The translations under genes were made by a program, and so were the position numbers. DNA of 64,000 nucleotides from Amphritea balenae (GTDB lineage Bacteria > Pseudomonadota > Gammaproteobacteria > Pseudomonadales > Balneatricaceae): assembly GCF_003858655.1 (NCBI RefSeq), contig NZ_RQXV01000011.1:62001-126000 (forward strand), read 5' to 3'. The notes under the pieces are model-generated. The model saw only the letters and a program-made list of their open reading frames with translations. It did not search any database and was not told the DNA's origin. Shown in pieces: positions 29,689 through 38,526 of the stretch. Each line of letters opens with the position of its first letter. The stretch's first letter is position 1.

Positions 29689-30456
29689 TTAATAACGAAC
29701 ACCTGAAATAATTTCGCTATTGCGCAACTGCTGCAAAATGGTCAACCCACCCTCAACAATTTGTTCCGACTCAGGCTGCCCCATCTCTGCTGCAATACTC
29801 AACAAAGCCTGCCGCCCACTCAGCTGAACATCTTCACTTAACAGATAAAGCAGACGCGCGGTGAGCTGATTAATCTCCATAAACTTCACCCGGTCATCAC
29901 TATTGCGATAAACCACCAGAAAAGTTGATAGCTCCGGCGCCATCTCAGGTAGGTAATCACTGCTGATCCGGTGTACAGGAAACTGATACATCAGCGACCA
30001 GGCCAGAGGCGACTGTTGTGGATGCCCCTTCAACAGGTCACCCTGCACATTCACTTCAACATCTGACAAATCTGCCTCAGATGTATCCAGCGCCAATTCA
30101 ACCCATTCGTAATGCACCAGCTCCTGCAAAAACGGATAATCCCACGGTTCAGGCTCCCGCTCATTAGTAACCCAGGCCACAAACTCTCCGGCTATTTCAA
30201 GAAAGTAAGGGGTGTGGCTACGGTATTGATCAAAGAACTTACGCACCATCTGCAACCAGTTTTTTTCACTGGTAATAGATTTCAGCACCGGAAAGCCGCC
30301 ACTGATAAAACCTTCAATATTGTTAAAAAACAGATCCCGATAGATCGCCATTCGCCGATCTTCAATATCAGCAGGTTTCGAATTTTCCTGCGGATTACGA
30401 ATATGCGCTGCAAACTGATACTGCAGTTCAGTAAAGCTCTGCTTAGGCACCGACAT
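29689..30456 (-). CDS. hvfC: HvfC-like DUF2063 RiPP-maturation partner protein
   Basis: A 255-residue protein. The start at 30456 ([15 protein letters not shown]) is used because longer versions begin inside hvfB with an Arg-rich stretch atypical of the family. The N-terminal DUF2063 domain (~1-100) shows [31 protein letters not shown]; the C-terminal domain (~120-255) is winged-helix-like. These proteins form a complex with the DUF692 enzyme and help present the precursor peptide. It overlaps hvfB by 14 bp, suggesting a 1:1 complex. Confidence 0.88.
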   Translation of the reverse strand: MSVPKQSFTELQYQFAAHIRNPQENSKPADIEDRRMAIYRDLFFNNIEGFISGGFPVLKSITSEKNWLQMVRKFFDQYRSHTPYFLEIAGEFVAWVTNEREPEPWDYPFLQELVHYEWVELALDTSEADLSDVEVNVQGDLLKGHPQQSPLAWSLMYQFPVHRISSDYLPEMAPELSTFLVVYRNSDDRVKFMEINQLTARLLYLLSEDVQLSGRQALLSIAAEMGQPESEQIVEGGLTILQQLRNSEIISGVRY

Positions 30457-31315
30457 GAGCAACCTCCTGCTGCGAAGCTGTCTGAGATGACACTGCCTGG
30501 GTCTGATAATCCCGAATCTGATCAACCTCTGTCAGCAATTCAGGCATCGCCGGAATATTGAAATCACGCTCCAGAAGTGTTGGTTTAACGCCAAACTGCT
30601 GGTAAGTCTGCTGCAGCAACGCCCATACCGGATCTACTACATCTGCACCATGGGTATCGACAATCAGGTCATCCGCTTCGTTATAGTGACCCGCCACATG
30701 GATATAACTAATACGCTCGCCCGGTATCTGCGCCAGAAACTCCGCCGCATCGTAGCCATGATTAACACTGTTCACATAGATATTGTTTACATCCAGTAAC
30801 AAGTCACAGTCAGCCTCTTGAAGCACCGCACGAAGAAACTCCATCTCACTCATCTCAGCACCCGGAGCGGCATAATAAGAAACATTCTCTATAGCAATGC
30901 GCTGCTGCAAAATATCCTGAGTCTGACGGATACGACCGGCAACATGCTTAACCGCCTCTTCTGTAAAAGGGATCGGCATCAGGTCGTATAAGTGACCTTC
31001 ATCAGTGCAGTAGCTCAGATGTTCGGAATAACCTCGAATATTATGCACCTCGATAAAAGTTTTCAGTTTCCCGAGAAACTCCAGATCCAGTGGCGATGGA
31101 CCACCCAACGAAAGTGATAAACCATGAGTAACAAAAGGAAAACGCTCGGTATATTCACGGAACGCTTTACCGAATCGACCACCCAGCCCCATCCAGTTCT
31201 CCGGGGCGACTTCCAGAAAATCGACTTGCGAAGCATCTACCTCAGCAAAGCTTTCAGTCATGCAACGACGAAAACCCAGGCCCGCTCCAGAAATTTGAAA
31301 GGTTTCGTTATTCAT
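30443..31315 (-). CDS. hvfB: HvfB-like DUF692 multinuclear iron oxidase (MNIO)
   Basis: A 290-residue TIM-barrel DUF692 protein, the family of MbnB. Metal ligands expected for the family are visible: His in [10 protein letters not shown] (~57), Glu/His in EHLSYC, Glu in IENVSYY, Asp/Asn in [15 protein letters not shown], His in HVAGH, and [16 protein letters not shown] enzymes oxidise cysteines of a precursor peptide, in the HvfA branch forming oxazolone-thioamide or related groups that bind copper. It lies 92 bp downstream of the precursor gene. Confidence 0.93.
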   Translation of the reverse strand: MNNETFQISGAGLGFRRCMTESFAEVDASQVDFLEVAPENWMGLGGRFGKAFREYTERFPFVTHGLSLSLGGPSPLDLEFLGKLKTFIEVHNIRGYSEHLSYCTDEGHLYDLMPIPFTEEAVKHVAGRIRQTQDILQQRIAIENVSYYAAPGAEMSEMEFLRAVLQEADCDLLLDVNNIYVNSVNHGYDAAEFLAQIPGERISYIHVAGHYNEADDLIVDTHGADVVDPVWALLQQTYQQFGVKPTLLERDFNIPAMPELLTEVDQIRDYQTQAVSSQTASQQEVAHVGA

Positions 31316-31342
31316 GATTTATCCCTTTGATAATATTTATGA

Positions 31343-31358
31343 CCCCTCCGCAGAGGGG
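31343..31358 (-). promoter_or_regulatory. Intercistronic hairpin between hvfA and hvfB
   Basis: CCCCTC-CGCA-GAGGGG is a perfect 6-bp GC-rich stem in the 92-bp gap. There is no T-run on the minus strand, so it more likely stabilises the hvfA mRNA end or partly attenuates than terminates fully. Confidence 0.55.
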
Positions 31359-31407
31359 CTTTAGCGCCAGATATCAGCTATCAACTACAAGCTTTGAGCT
31401 TTAAGCT

Positions 31408-31848
31408 TTAAGCTGATTTCTTATCTCCACCGCATTTACCTTCACCACACTTACCTTCGCCTTCCGCTTTTTTATTGCTGTCGCCGCCACACTTACCTTC
31501 GCCGCACTTGCCTTCGCCTTCCGCTTTTTTACTGCTATCGCCACCGCACTTGCCTTCGCCGCACTTGCCTTCGCCTTCCGCTTTTTTACTGCTATCGCCA
31601 CCGCACTTACCTTCGCCGCACTTGCCTTCGCCTTCAGCTTTTTTACCGCTATCGCCGCCGCACTTACCTTCGCCGCATTTGCCTTCACCGGTTTTATGGT
31701 TATCTGCTACTTCGTAACCTGAGGACAGTTCCTGGGCAGCAAAAGGATTTGTTGTTGCCGCGTTTACAACAGACGTTGCAGCCATACCTGCCAGTAGAAC
31801 AGCACCAACAGCAGCAGTAATAGGTTTGATCGTGGTTGTTGTTTTCAT
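31408..31848 (-). CDS. hvfA: HvfA-like Cys-repeat RiPP precursor
   Basis: A 146-residue precursor. The long signal-peptide-like leader (1-~30, TAAVGAVLLAGMAATSVVNA) matches the exported HvfA/bufferin group. From residue ~54 there are five tandem 19-residue units, each with two EGKCG motifs followed by a GDS(S/G/N)KKA linker, giving ten EGKCG cysteines in all. The last unit is shortened (GGDKKSA). Known relatives are modified at these Cys by the DUF692/DUF2063 pair and chelate copper. The DNA units are nearly identical, indicating recent expansion. A GAGGTG ribosome-binding site precedes the ATG. Confidence 0.9.
   Translation of the reverse strand: MKTTTTIKPITAAVGAVLLAGMAATSVVNAATTNPFAAQELSSGYEVADNHKTGEGKCGEGKCGGDSGKKAEGEGKCGEGKCGGDSSKKAEGEGKCGEGKCGGDSSKKAEGEGKCGEGKCGGDSNKKAEGEGKCGEGKCGGDKKSA
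31439..31700 (-). repeat. 57-bp tandem repeat inside hvfA
   Basis: Five in-frame copies of a 57-bp unit (19 codons), almost identical at DNA level and differing mainly in the linker codon (AGC/AGT/GGT/AAT). Copy-number change by slippage would add or remove two cysteines each time. Confidence 0.88.
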
Positions 31849-32081
31849 GGTTCACCTCAGTTGAATCTATGTGATTTCATTACAAGTTAAATGTTGGTTA
31901 ACGTCATGGGATCAGCGCTTGCTGCTCACAATTTGCTACCCTGTTTAAGATGGCTCTACTATAAATTTGCATTCTGAAACTAAACTGAAAACATGAATAA
32001 AATTTCATTAGATTTTGATTTTCTATTATTTTACTATATTAGAATATCCTAATTATAAAGATTCATTATGAGAAAACAGCT

Positions 32082-33056
32082 ATGCTAAACACTATCGAAA
32101 GCCCCGCAGCAACAAGGCTGGAGCACTTTCCTATCACTTTCTTCGCGATGATTATGGGAATCACCGGACTGACACTCGCATGGGAAAAAGCAGCTCAGGT
32201 ATTTGGCGCACCAATCGTTATCAGCCAGGCGCTTCTGATCATCAGCGCTTCTCTATTCGCTATTGTGACAATCATTTTCCTACTCAAAGTCCTACTCAAA
32301 GGTGCAGCGGTTCAAGCTGAATTCGCGCACCCAATCAAACTCAGTTTCTTTCCTGCGTTCTCTATCAGCATGCTCCTGCTCAGCATTGCTACTCTGAGTC
32401 TGTCTGAGCAGCTATCACTCCTGCTATGGGCTGCCGGTAGCGCTCTTCATCTGTTATTTACGCTTTATGTACTGACCCAGTGGATTCACCATCCTAAGTT
32501 TCAGATCGCCCACAGCACACCCGCCTGGTTCATCCCGGTGGTCGGTAATATTCTGGTGCCTATTGCCGGGGTAGAGCATGGTTTTATTGAGCTAAGCTGG
32601 TTCTTCTTCTCTATCGGCCTGGTGTACTGGATCATCTTAAAAACACTGATTCTGAATCGAATGCTGTTTCATGATCCGCTACCGGAAAAAATGCTGCCAA
32701 CCTTGTTTATCCTGATAGCACCACCTGCCGTGGGCTTTATCTCCTACATTAAACTAAATGGAGAGCTGGATAACTTTGCCCGCATTTTGTACTACTCAGC
32801 GATATTTTTAGTACTACTGTTACTCAGTCAATTGCCCCGCTTTACCCGAATTAATTTCTATATGTCGTGGTGGGCCTACTCATTCCCCCTGGCAGCATCA
32901 GCCATAGCCACACAATTGATCTACAGCCTCACGGGCGACGCGTTTTTTTATTATCTGGCATTTGCCCTTCTGGCACTTACAACAACAGTTATCCTGCTGT
33001 TACTTGCTCGTACAGCCGTGGCAATCGTGCGCAATGAGATCTGTCAGCCAGAGTAA
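32082..33056 (+). CDS. SLAC1/TehA-type anion channel family protein
   Basis: A 324-residue membrane protein with about ten hydrophobic segments in the SLAC1/TDT arrangement: FPITFFAMIMGITGLTLAWEKA at the start, WFIPVVGNILVPIAG near the middle, PTLFILIAPPAVGF, and an alternating Trp/Tyr-rich stretch (YMSWWAYSFPLAA). Relatives are anion or dicarboxylate channels. It is divergent from hvfA. The ~230 bp between them is AT-rich (especially 31975-32075), but I cannot name an operator there. Confidence 0.9.
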   Translation: MLNTIESPAATRLEHFPITFFAMIMGITGLTLAWEKAAQVFGAPIVISQALLIISASLFAIVTIIFLLKVLLKGAAVQAEFAHPIKLSFFPAFSISMLLLSIATLSLSEQLSLLLWAAGSALHLLFTLYVLTQWIHHPKFQIAHSTPAWFIPVVGNILVPIAGVEHGFIELSWFFFSIGLVYWIILKTLILNRMLFHDPLPEKMLPTLFILIAPPAVGFISYIKLNGELDNFARILYYSAIFLVLLLLSQLPRFTRINFYMSWWAYSFPLAASAIATQLIYSLTGDAFFYYLAFALLALTTTVILLLLARTAVAIVRNEICQPE

Positions 33057-33107
33057 GTGACTAATCTGTTCAACCGTACAGCCCGATGATCAGATTTGCT
33101 TTATCCT

Positions 33108-33137
33108 AAAAACCGGGCTGTAATAGCCCGGCTTTTT
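33108..33137 (+). terminator. Terminator of the SLAC1-like gene
   Basis: Stem CCGGGCT (33113-33119) with AGCCCGG (33125-33131), A-run before and CTTTTTC after. It ends 17 bp ahead of bioA. Confidence 0.88.
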
Positions 33138-33154
33138 CTATTCAGGGATTAATC

Positions 33155-34453
33155 ATGACTATCACCAGCACACAGATCAGTTTTGATCAGCAGCATATCT
33201 GGCACCCATACTCATCAATGATCAGCCCTCCGGCTGCTTATCCGGTTGCTTCTGCAGCAGGCGTTCGCCTGACACTTACCGATGGCCGTGAGTTAATTGA
33301 TGGCATGGCTTCCTGGTGGTCAGTCATACACGGTTACAATAATCCCGCACTGAACGAAGCAGCCCACAGTCAGATCGACAAAGTCTCCCACGTTATGTTT
33401 GGCGGGCTGACCCATGAACCTGCGATTGAGCTATGTAATCAGCTAGTAGAGATGACTGCAGAACCGCTCCAAAAAGTATTTCTGGCAGATTCGGGCTCGG
33501 TTGCTGTTGAAGTTGCATTAAAGATGGCAATTCAGTACTGGCACGCCAAAGATAAGCCAGCAAAACATAAACTCCTGACCATCCGTAATGGCTATCATGG
33601 CGATACGTTTGGCGCTATGTCTGTGTGCGATCCGGTAACCGGCATGCATGAGATATTCAGCGGAGTATTGCCGCAACAGTTCTTCGCGCCAGCCCCTCAG
33701 ACAAAGTATGGTCAGGCATGGGATCCCAGCGATTGCGCAGAACTTGAACAACTGATCAGTGATCATCACAACGATATTGCCGCCCTGATTCTGGAACCTA
33801 TTGTTCAGGGAGCTGGCGGTATGCGTTTCTATCATCCGGAATATCTGAAACGCGCCCGCACATTGTGCGACCAGTTTGGCCTGCTGTTAATCGCTGACGA
33901 AATAGCCACCGGCTTTGGCCGCAGCGGTAAACTCTTTGCCTGCGACCACGCGGGCATCACACCGGATATTCTTTGCCTGGGTAAAGCGATAACCGGCGGC
34001 TATATGACACTGGCTGCCACCCTGACCACCACCGAAGTTGGTGAAACAATATCTGCCGGTGGTGCAGGCTGCTTCATGCACGGCCCCACTTTCATGGGCA
34101 ATCCGCTGGCCTGCGCCGTAGCTAATGCCAGCCTTAAACTACTACGTGAGTCTGACTGGGAGAGCAACATAGCCCGTATCGAACAGCAATTGAAACAAGG
34201 CCTTGCAGCCTGCGCCGAACTCGACTCCGTAGCAGAAGTACGCTGTCTCGGCGCCATCGGCGTAGTAGAAATGAAAGAGCCTGTTGTTACTGCCGATATT
34301 CAGCCACTGTTTGTCGAACAAGGGATCTGGATCAGACCATTCGGTAAGTTGGTTTACGTGATGCCGCCTTATGTTATGACCGATGAGGATCTGGCAACAC
34401 TTACAAGGGGAATGTGTGACGTGATTCAGCAGTACACTGCGAAGAGTCGCTAG
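33155..34453 (+). CDS. bioA: Adenosylmethionine-8-amino-7-oxononanoate aminotransferase
   Basis: A 432-residue class III PLP aminotransferase making DAPA from KAPA with SAM as amino donor. The PLP Lys is K277 in LGKAITGGY. Diagnostic segments are HPYSSM (~17-22), [43 protein letters not shown] and [13 protein letters not shown]. It is separated from bioBFHCD by ~9 kb and stands alone behind a terminator. Confidence 0.97.
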   Translation: MTITSTQISFDQQHIWHPYSSMISPPAAYPVASAAGVRLTLTDGRELIDGMASWWSVIHGYNNPALNEAAHSQIDKVSHVMFGGLTHEPAIELCNQLVEMTAEPLQKVFLADSGSVAVEVALKMAIQYWHAKDKPAKHKLLTIRNGYHGDTFGAMSVCDPVTGMHEIFSGVLPQQFFAPAPQTKYGQAWDPSDCAELEQLISDHHNDIAALILEPIVQGAGGMRFYHPEYLKRARTLCDQFGLLLIADEIATGFGRSGKLFACDHAGITPDILCLGKAITGGYMTLAATLTTTEVGETISAGGAGCFMHGPTFMGNPLACAVANASLKLLRESDWESNIARIEQQLKQGLAACAELDSVAEVRCLGAIGVVEMKEPVVTADIQPLFVEQGIWIRPFGKLVYVMPPYVMTDEDLATLTRGMCDVIQQYTAKSR

Positions 34454-34485
34454 CTGAAAAGCCACGCCTTTCTTGCTAAAAAAGT

Positions 34486-35184
34486 TTAAAGAGCGCTTCC
34501 GGCGCTCTTGTCATTTTTGACAGCACTGCCTGTAATTAATTGCCTGACCAGCGCCGGAAAACTATGATGCTGATAGCGCTGATAATCATCCAACTGAAAA
34601 CCTGCCTGCTCTATAAACTCCGCTGTAGGTCGATTCAATTGACACCCCCCGGCGCAACGGTGCCAATAAGGATTCAAACGATGCTGCCAGCGCTGTATCG
34701 CCTCACTATCCGCCAGCACATGCTCAAAAAACAGGAGCTTACCTCCCGGCTTAAGCACCCGACCAATCTCATTCAGAACCTGTTTTGGATCAGGCACTGA
34801 ACAAAGCACTAAGAAACAGACAACGGTGTCACAGCTATTCTCAGCCAACGGAATATCCATTGCATCTGCGATCAGCATCTCAATTTTTCCACTTTGCGAC
34901 TGCGGCAGTCGACTCAAAGTAGTTTTTGCTTTTCTCATTACCGCCACATCAGGCTCAAGCGCCAGTAACTTATTAACCTCAATACCATAACAAGCGAAGC
35001 TGGTTCCGGTGCCCGCGCCTATTTCTAGCACCACTCCTTTAGCCTGAGCCAAAAGCTGTTCTCTTTCGCGGGCAACAACCTTAGATACACGATCCAGCAA
35101 CCAGGGAAATATCCAGCGATAGTAAGGGTTAAAACGTCGTAGACTCACTCCAATACTTCCTCTATTCTTTAATCTTTGTTTCAA
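34486..35184 (-). CDS. Class I SAM-dependent methyltransferase
   Basis: A 232-residue Rossmann methyltransferase with SAM motif I VVLEIGAGTGTSFACYG (~49-65), an acidic second strand (LALEPDVAV), DTVVCFLVLCSVPDP and VLKPGGKLLFFEHVL. It resembles the UbiE/phosphatidylethanolamine-methyltransferase-like group, but the substrate cannot be told. The N-terminal segment is basic and aromatic (RRFNPYYRWIFPWLLDRV), perhaps membrane-associated. Convergent with bioA. Confidence 0.82.
   Translation of the reverse strand: MKQRLKNRGSIGVSLRRFNPYYRWIFPWLLDRVSKVVAREREQLLAQAKGVVLEIGAGTGTSFACYGIEVNKLLALEPDVAVMRKAKTTLSRLPQSQSGKIEMLIADAMDIPLAENSCDTVVCFLVLCSVPDPKQVLNEIGRVLKPGGKLLFFEHVLADSEAIQRWQHRLNPYWHRCAGGCQLNRPTAEFIEQAGFQLDDYQRYQHHSFPALVRQLITGSAVKNDKSAGSAL
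34489..34509. terminator. Hairpin between bioA and the methyltransferase gene
   Basis: Stem AAGAGCGC (34489-34496) with GCGCTCTT (34502-34509), overlapping the methyltransferase 3' end. T-rich sequence follows on the minus side; the plus side has only a weak T-run. Confidence 0.65.
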
Positions 35185-35228
35185 GGTTACATTGCCAAAT
35201 TTCTATATGGCTATCAGGGAGTTACTCT

Positions 35229-35663
35229 ATGGCACGTATCAAAATTGATATGCCCGACAATTATAGTTTCAGCACCGAGATGCCGGTACGCATCAGCGAT
35301 ATTAACTACGGCGGACACCTTAGTAACGATGCCGTTCTGGCCATGGTTCATGAAGCCAGGGTACGTTTTCTAAACTCGTACAATTACGGTGAACTGGATA
35401 TCGAAGGCGCCAGCATCATTATGACCGATTCTGCCATCGTTTATAAAGCAGAAGGCTTTCACGCCGACCTGGTACAGATCGATGTCGCTGTAGGCGATTT
35501 TAATAAGTACGGCTGCGATATTTACTACCTGTTAAGCAATAAAAAGACAGCAGTTGAGATCGCCCACGCTAAGACCGGTATTGTGTTCTTTGACTACAAT
35601 GAACGCAAAGTCATTCCGGTACCTGAAGAGTTTCAGAATCGAATTGTTAAAGTCACCGAATAA
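35229..35663 (+). CDS. Hotdog-fold acyl-CoA thioesterase (YbgC/4HBT-like)
   Basis: A 144-residue hotdog protein. The active-site region is RISDINYGGHLSNDAVLAMVHEARVRFL (D~24, H~30, N~33 positions), the 4-hydroxybenzoyl-CoA thioesterase pattern. VYKAEGFHADLVQIDVAVGDF follows. It should hydrolyse an acyl-CoA thioester of unknown chain. Divergent from the methyltransferase gene and followed by a strong terminator. Confidence 0.85.
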   Translation: MARIKIDMPDNYSFSTEMPVRISDINYGGHLSNDAVLAMVHEARVRFLNSYNYGELDIEGASIIMTDSAIVYKAEGFHADLVQIDVAVGDFNKYGCDIYYLLSNKKTAVEIAHAKTGIVFFDYNERKVIPVPEEFQNRIVKVTE

Positions 35664-36197
35664 CTGTTCATAAATCAGCCAAAAACAAACTTCAACTGAT
35701 TGAATTATATACAGAAAAACAGCACTGGACGGTTTTTAACCCACTGACGCAAAGCCCCGTATTACGGGCCTTAACAGAGGTTATCCCAGAGTTACGCACA
35801 GCTTTGTATTACTATTTCTGTTTATAACTATCCACAATTCAGAGCACAAAAAAACCGCCTGTAAGAGGCGGTTTTTTTTAAGCTTTCAGCCTGTGGATAA
35901 TACTCTTTAGACTGATCCTATTCGTATTCCTGATATGAACCCAACGCCAGGTTTTCAAACTTGGTGAACTGGCCAATAAATGCTAAGCGGTTACTACTGA
36001 ATAAAATACCCTGACGCAGGCTCTATTCTTAGTCCTGATATGAGTCCGGAACTAACTTTACTCGTATTCCTGGTATGACCCCAACGCCAGGTTTTCAAAC
36101 TTGGTGAACTGACCGATAAAGGCTAAACGGTTACTACTGAATATAACCACTTAAGCTGACGCTATTCATAGGCCCGATAAGAATCCAACAGTAAATT
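35664..36197. other. 534-bp gene-free stretch: terminator, DnaA-box-like sites, dnaB 3' array
   Basis: This gap holds a bidirectional terminator (35847-35879), a perfect DnaA-box sequence TGTGGATAA (35892-35900), a one-mismatch box CTATCCACA (about 35828-35836), and two decayed copies of the dnaB 3' end (35921-36200). Nothing else coding is visible. Confidence 0.8.
35847..35879. terminator. Bidirectional terminator between the thioesterase gene and the dnaB region
   Basis: AACCGCCT pairs with AGGCGGTT across a short loop, with an A-run on the left and a T-run on the right. Confidence 0.9.
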
Positions 36198-36200
36198 TTA
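35921..36200 (-). repeat. Two 140-bp tandem copies of the dnaB 3' end
   Basis: The segment at 36201 (last codons of dnaB) recurs at 36061 and 35921, a period of exactly 140 bp. The first ~80 bp of each copy encodes the last ~24 residues of DnaB (NRLAFIG through YQEYE) plus a stop (TAA, TAG). Within that stretch every difference from dnaB is synonymous. The remaining ~60 bp of each unit is a more diverged trailer that is similar between the two copies. No start codon or ribosome-binding site is present. Confidence 0.95.
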
Positions 36201-37580
36201 TTCGTATTCCTGGTATGAGCCCAACGCCAGGTTTTCAAACTTGGTGAACTGACCGATAAATGCTAAGCGATTACTACCGATCGGTCCATTACGCTGCTTA
36301 CCAATAATAATCTCGGCGACACCTTTATCGGGTGAGTCTTCGTTGTACACCTCATCACGATAGATAAACATAATAACGTCGGCATCCTGCTCGATGGCAC
36401 CTGATTCACGCAGATCCGAGTTTACCGGCCGCTTATTAGGCCGCTGCTCAAGTGCTCGGTTAAGCTGTGACAATGCGATAACCGGACACTCTAGCTCTTT
36501 CGCTAAGGCTTTAAGGGAACGTGAGATTTCAGATATCTCAGCCGTACGACCTTCCGAGTTGCCGCCTTTTATCTGCATCAACTGAAGATAATCGACCATG
36601 ATCATGGCGATATCACCATGCTCTCGTACGATACGTCGGGCACGGTTACGCATCTCCGTTGGGCTGATACCGGCAGTATCATCAATAAACAGCGGCTTAT
36701 CCCGCAACATATTCACAGCGGTAGTCAGGCGTGGCCAGTCATCCTCTTCCAGCTGACCGGATCGTACCCGTGTCTGGTTGATTCGACCCAGCGAGGAAAG
36801 CATACGAGTTACCAGCTGATCTGCAGGCATCTCCAGACTGAAAACCAGTACCGGCTTTTCCTGCGCCATCAAAGCATTTTCAACCAGGTTCATCGCAAAA
36901 GTTGTTTTACCCATGGATGGTCGGGCAGCTACGATAATAAGATCGGACGGCTGCATACCACCTGTCGCCTTATCCAGCTCATCAAAACCAGTGGTAACAC
37001 CGGTCATCGCACCATCAGAGTTAAACAACTCATCAATCTTATCCACCGCCTTTTTCAGCAGCGGATTAACTCCCATCGGACCACCCTCATTAGGACGATC
37101 TTCAGCGATCTGGAAAATTTTCTGTTCAGCTTCACTAAGAATATCAGCGCTGGGACGACCTTCCGGCATAAAGGCGTTGTCAGCGATCTCATTAGCAACA
37201 TGAATCATCTTACGCAACAGCGCCCGATCACGAACAATCTCAGCATATGCACGGATGTTAGATGCACTTGGTGTGTTACGCGCCAGCTCAACCAGGTAAT
37301 CAAGACCACCGGCAGCATCAAGATTAGCGGTGCGGTCCAACTCCTCAGAGATAGTCACCACATCGATCGGCTGCATATTGCCGACCAGCTTTTCGATGGT
37401 ACGGAAAATCAGCCGATGGTCATGACGGTAAAACTGATCTTCCAAAACAATTTCGGATACCGCATCCCAGGCATTGTTATCCAGCATCAGACCACCGAGC
37501 ACAGATTGCTCAGCCTCTTGTGAATGGGGCGGAACTTTTACGCCTTCCACCTCTGCCGAACCGGGATCCAGATAATCCAT
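36198..37580 (-). CDS. dnaB: Replicative DNA helicase
   Basis: A 460-residue hexameric helicase. The N-terminal DnaG-interacting domain (~15-120) shows PPHSQEAEQSVLGGLMLD; the RecA-like core has Walker A RPSMGKTTFA (K225), Walker B MIMVDYLQLM, and the H4-type QLNRALEQRPNKRP. The C-terminus is the normal short acidic end (YQEYE). It lies 136 bp downstream of rplI. The end of the gene is duplicated twice after the stop (separate entry). Confidence 0.97.
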   Translation of the reverse strand: MDYLDPGSAEVEGVKVPPHSQEAEQSVLGGLMLDNNAWDAVSEIVLEDQFYRHDHRLIFRTIEKLVGNMQPIDVVTISEELDRTANLDAAGGLDYLVELARNTPSASNIRAYAEIVRDRALLRKMIHVANEIADNAFMPEGRPSADILSEAEQKIFQIAEDRPNEGGPMGVNPLLKKAVDKIDELFNSDGAMTGVTTGFDELDKATGGMQPSDLIIVAARPSMGKTTFAMNLVENALMAQEKPVLVFSLEMPADQLVTRMLSSLGRINQTRVRSGQLEEDDWPRLTTAVNMLRDKPLFIDDTAGISPTEMRNRARRIVREHGDIAMIMVDYLQLMQIKGGNSEGRTAEISEISRSLKALAKELECPVIALSQLNRALEQRPNKRPVNSDLRESGAIEQDADVIMFIYRDEVYNEDSPDKGVAEIIIGKQRNGPIGSNRLAFIGQFTKFENLALGSYQEYE

Positions 37581-37636
37581 AAAACCTTATACCTCAAGCC
37601 AAAACAGGCATATCAAAAAAATAATAGCCCTGAAAC

Positions 37637-37674
37637 GAAAAAAGCACTGCGCAGTATAATACTACGCAGTGCTT
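37637..37674 (-). terminator. Terminator of rpsF-rpsR-rplI
   Basis: Stem AAGCACTGCG/CGCAGTGCTT with a 13-nt loop, followed by TTTTTT on the minus strand, 43 bp past rplI. Confidence 0.88.
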
Positions 37675-37716
37675 CTTAACTCACCTGAACTGATCAAATC
37701 AGTTCAAAAGTAATGC

Positions 37717-38163
37717 TTAGTCGCCAACAACAACGATGCCGACAGTAGCAGTTACTTCTGGGTGCAGCTGGATAGCGATTTCGAACTCACCAGTGTGACG
37801 CAGTGCGCCTTCTGGCAGACGAACTTCGCTCTTCGCTACTTCGATACCAGATGCAGTGATTGCATCAGCGATATCGTGAGTACCGATAGAACCGAACAGC
37901 TTACCTTCGTCACCAGCTTTAGCAACGATAGACAGTTCGATTTCGTTCAGCTGATCTGCACGTGCCTGAGCACTGTTCAGTTTTTCAGCAGCTGCAGCTT
38001 CCAGATCAGCACGACGTGCTTCAAAAGCTTCCAGGTTACCAGCAGATGCTGGTACGGCTTTACCGAAAGGGATCAGGTAGTTACGACCGTAACCGGCTTT
38101 AACAGAAACCTTGTCACCTAGACCACCCAGTTTGCCAATTTTCTCGAGCAGGATAACTTCCAT
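37717..38163 (-). CDS. rplI: 50S ribosomal protein L9
   Basis: A 148-residue two-domain protein with the N-terminal rRNA-binding domain ([36 protein letters not shown]), a long central helix (~45-75) and a C-terminal domain ([16 protein letters not shown]). It is last in the S6-S18-L9 operon, 103 bp after rpsR. The rpsR-rplI gap can form an imperfect hairpin near 38190-38212 (two G-U pairs). Confidence 0.98.
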   Translation of the reverse strand: MEVILLEKIGKLGGLGDKVSVKAGYGRNYLIPFGKAVPASAGNLEAFEARRADLEAAAAEKLNSAQARADQLNEIELSIVAKAGDEGKLFGSIGTHDIADAITASGIEVAKSEVRLPEGALRHTGEFEIAIQLHPEVTATVGIVVVGD

Positions 38164-38266
38164 CTCGCAAACCTCTATTTTTACACTCGCCCGGCAATTT
38201 TAATCGCCAGGCTGAAACTTGTTTAATCACCCGTACTCATTTTACTGAGCAACGGGCTAACCGTGA

Positions 38267-38494
38267 TTACTGGTGGCTGTCAGTGTATGGCAGCAGCGCA
38301 ACGTAACGGGCACGCTTGATAGCAGTTGCCAGCTGACGCTGGTAACGAGCTTTAGTACCAGTGATACGGCTAGGAACGATTTTACCGGTTTCAGTGATGT
38401 AACCTTTCAGGGTATCCAGATCTTTGTAATCGATCTCGGTAACACCTTCAGCGGTAAAACGGCAGAATTTTCTACGACGGAAAAAACGAGCCAT
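38267..38494 (-). CDS. rpsR: 30S ribosomal protein S18
   Basis: A 75-residue basic protein ([44 protein letters not shown], ending YTDSHQ). It pairs with S6 on the 30S platform. 32 bp downstream of rpsF. Confidence 0.98.
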   Translation of the reverse strand: MARFFRRRKFCRFTAEGVTEIDYKDLDTLKGYITETGKIVPSRITGTKARYQRQLATAIKRARYVALLPYTDSHQ

Positions 38495-38526
38495 GGTATA
38501 TCTCCTCTAAATAAATGTTGAACCGA

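Noticed and set aside
31401-31688. Ala/Lys-rich and Ser/Pro/His-rich open frames over hvfA in other frames
   Set aside because: They arise from the 57-bp repeat read out of frame; the hvfA frame has the signal peptide, the Cys motifs and the operon context.
35664-36200. Replication origin next to dnaB
   Set aside because: Only one perfect and one near-perfect DnaA box, no AT-rich unwinding element, and no dnaA, dnaN or gidA nearby.
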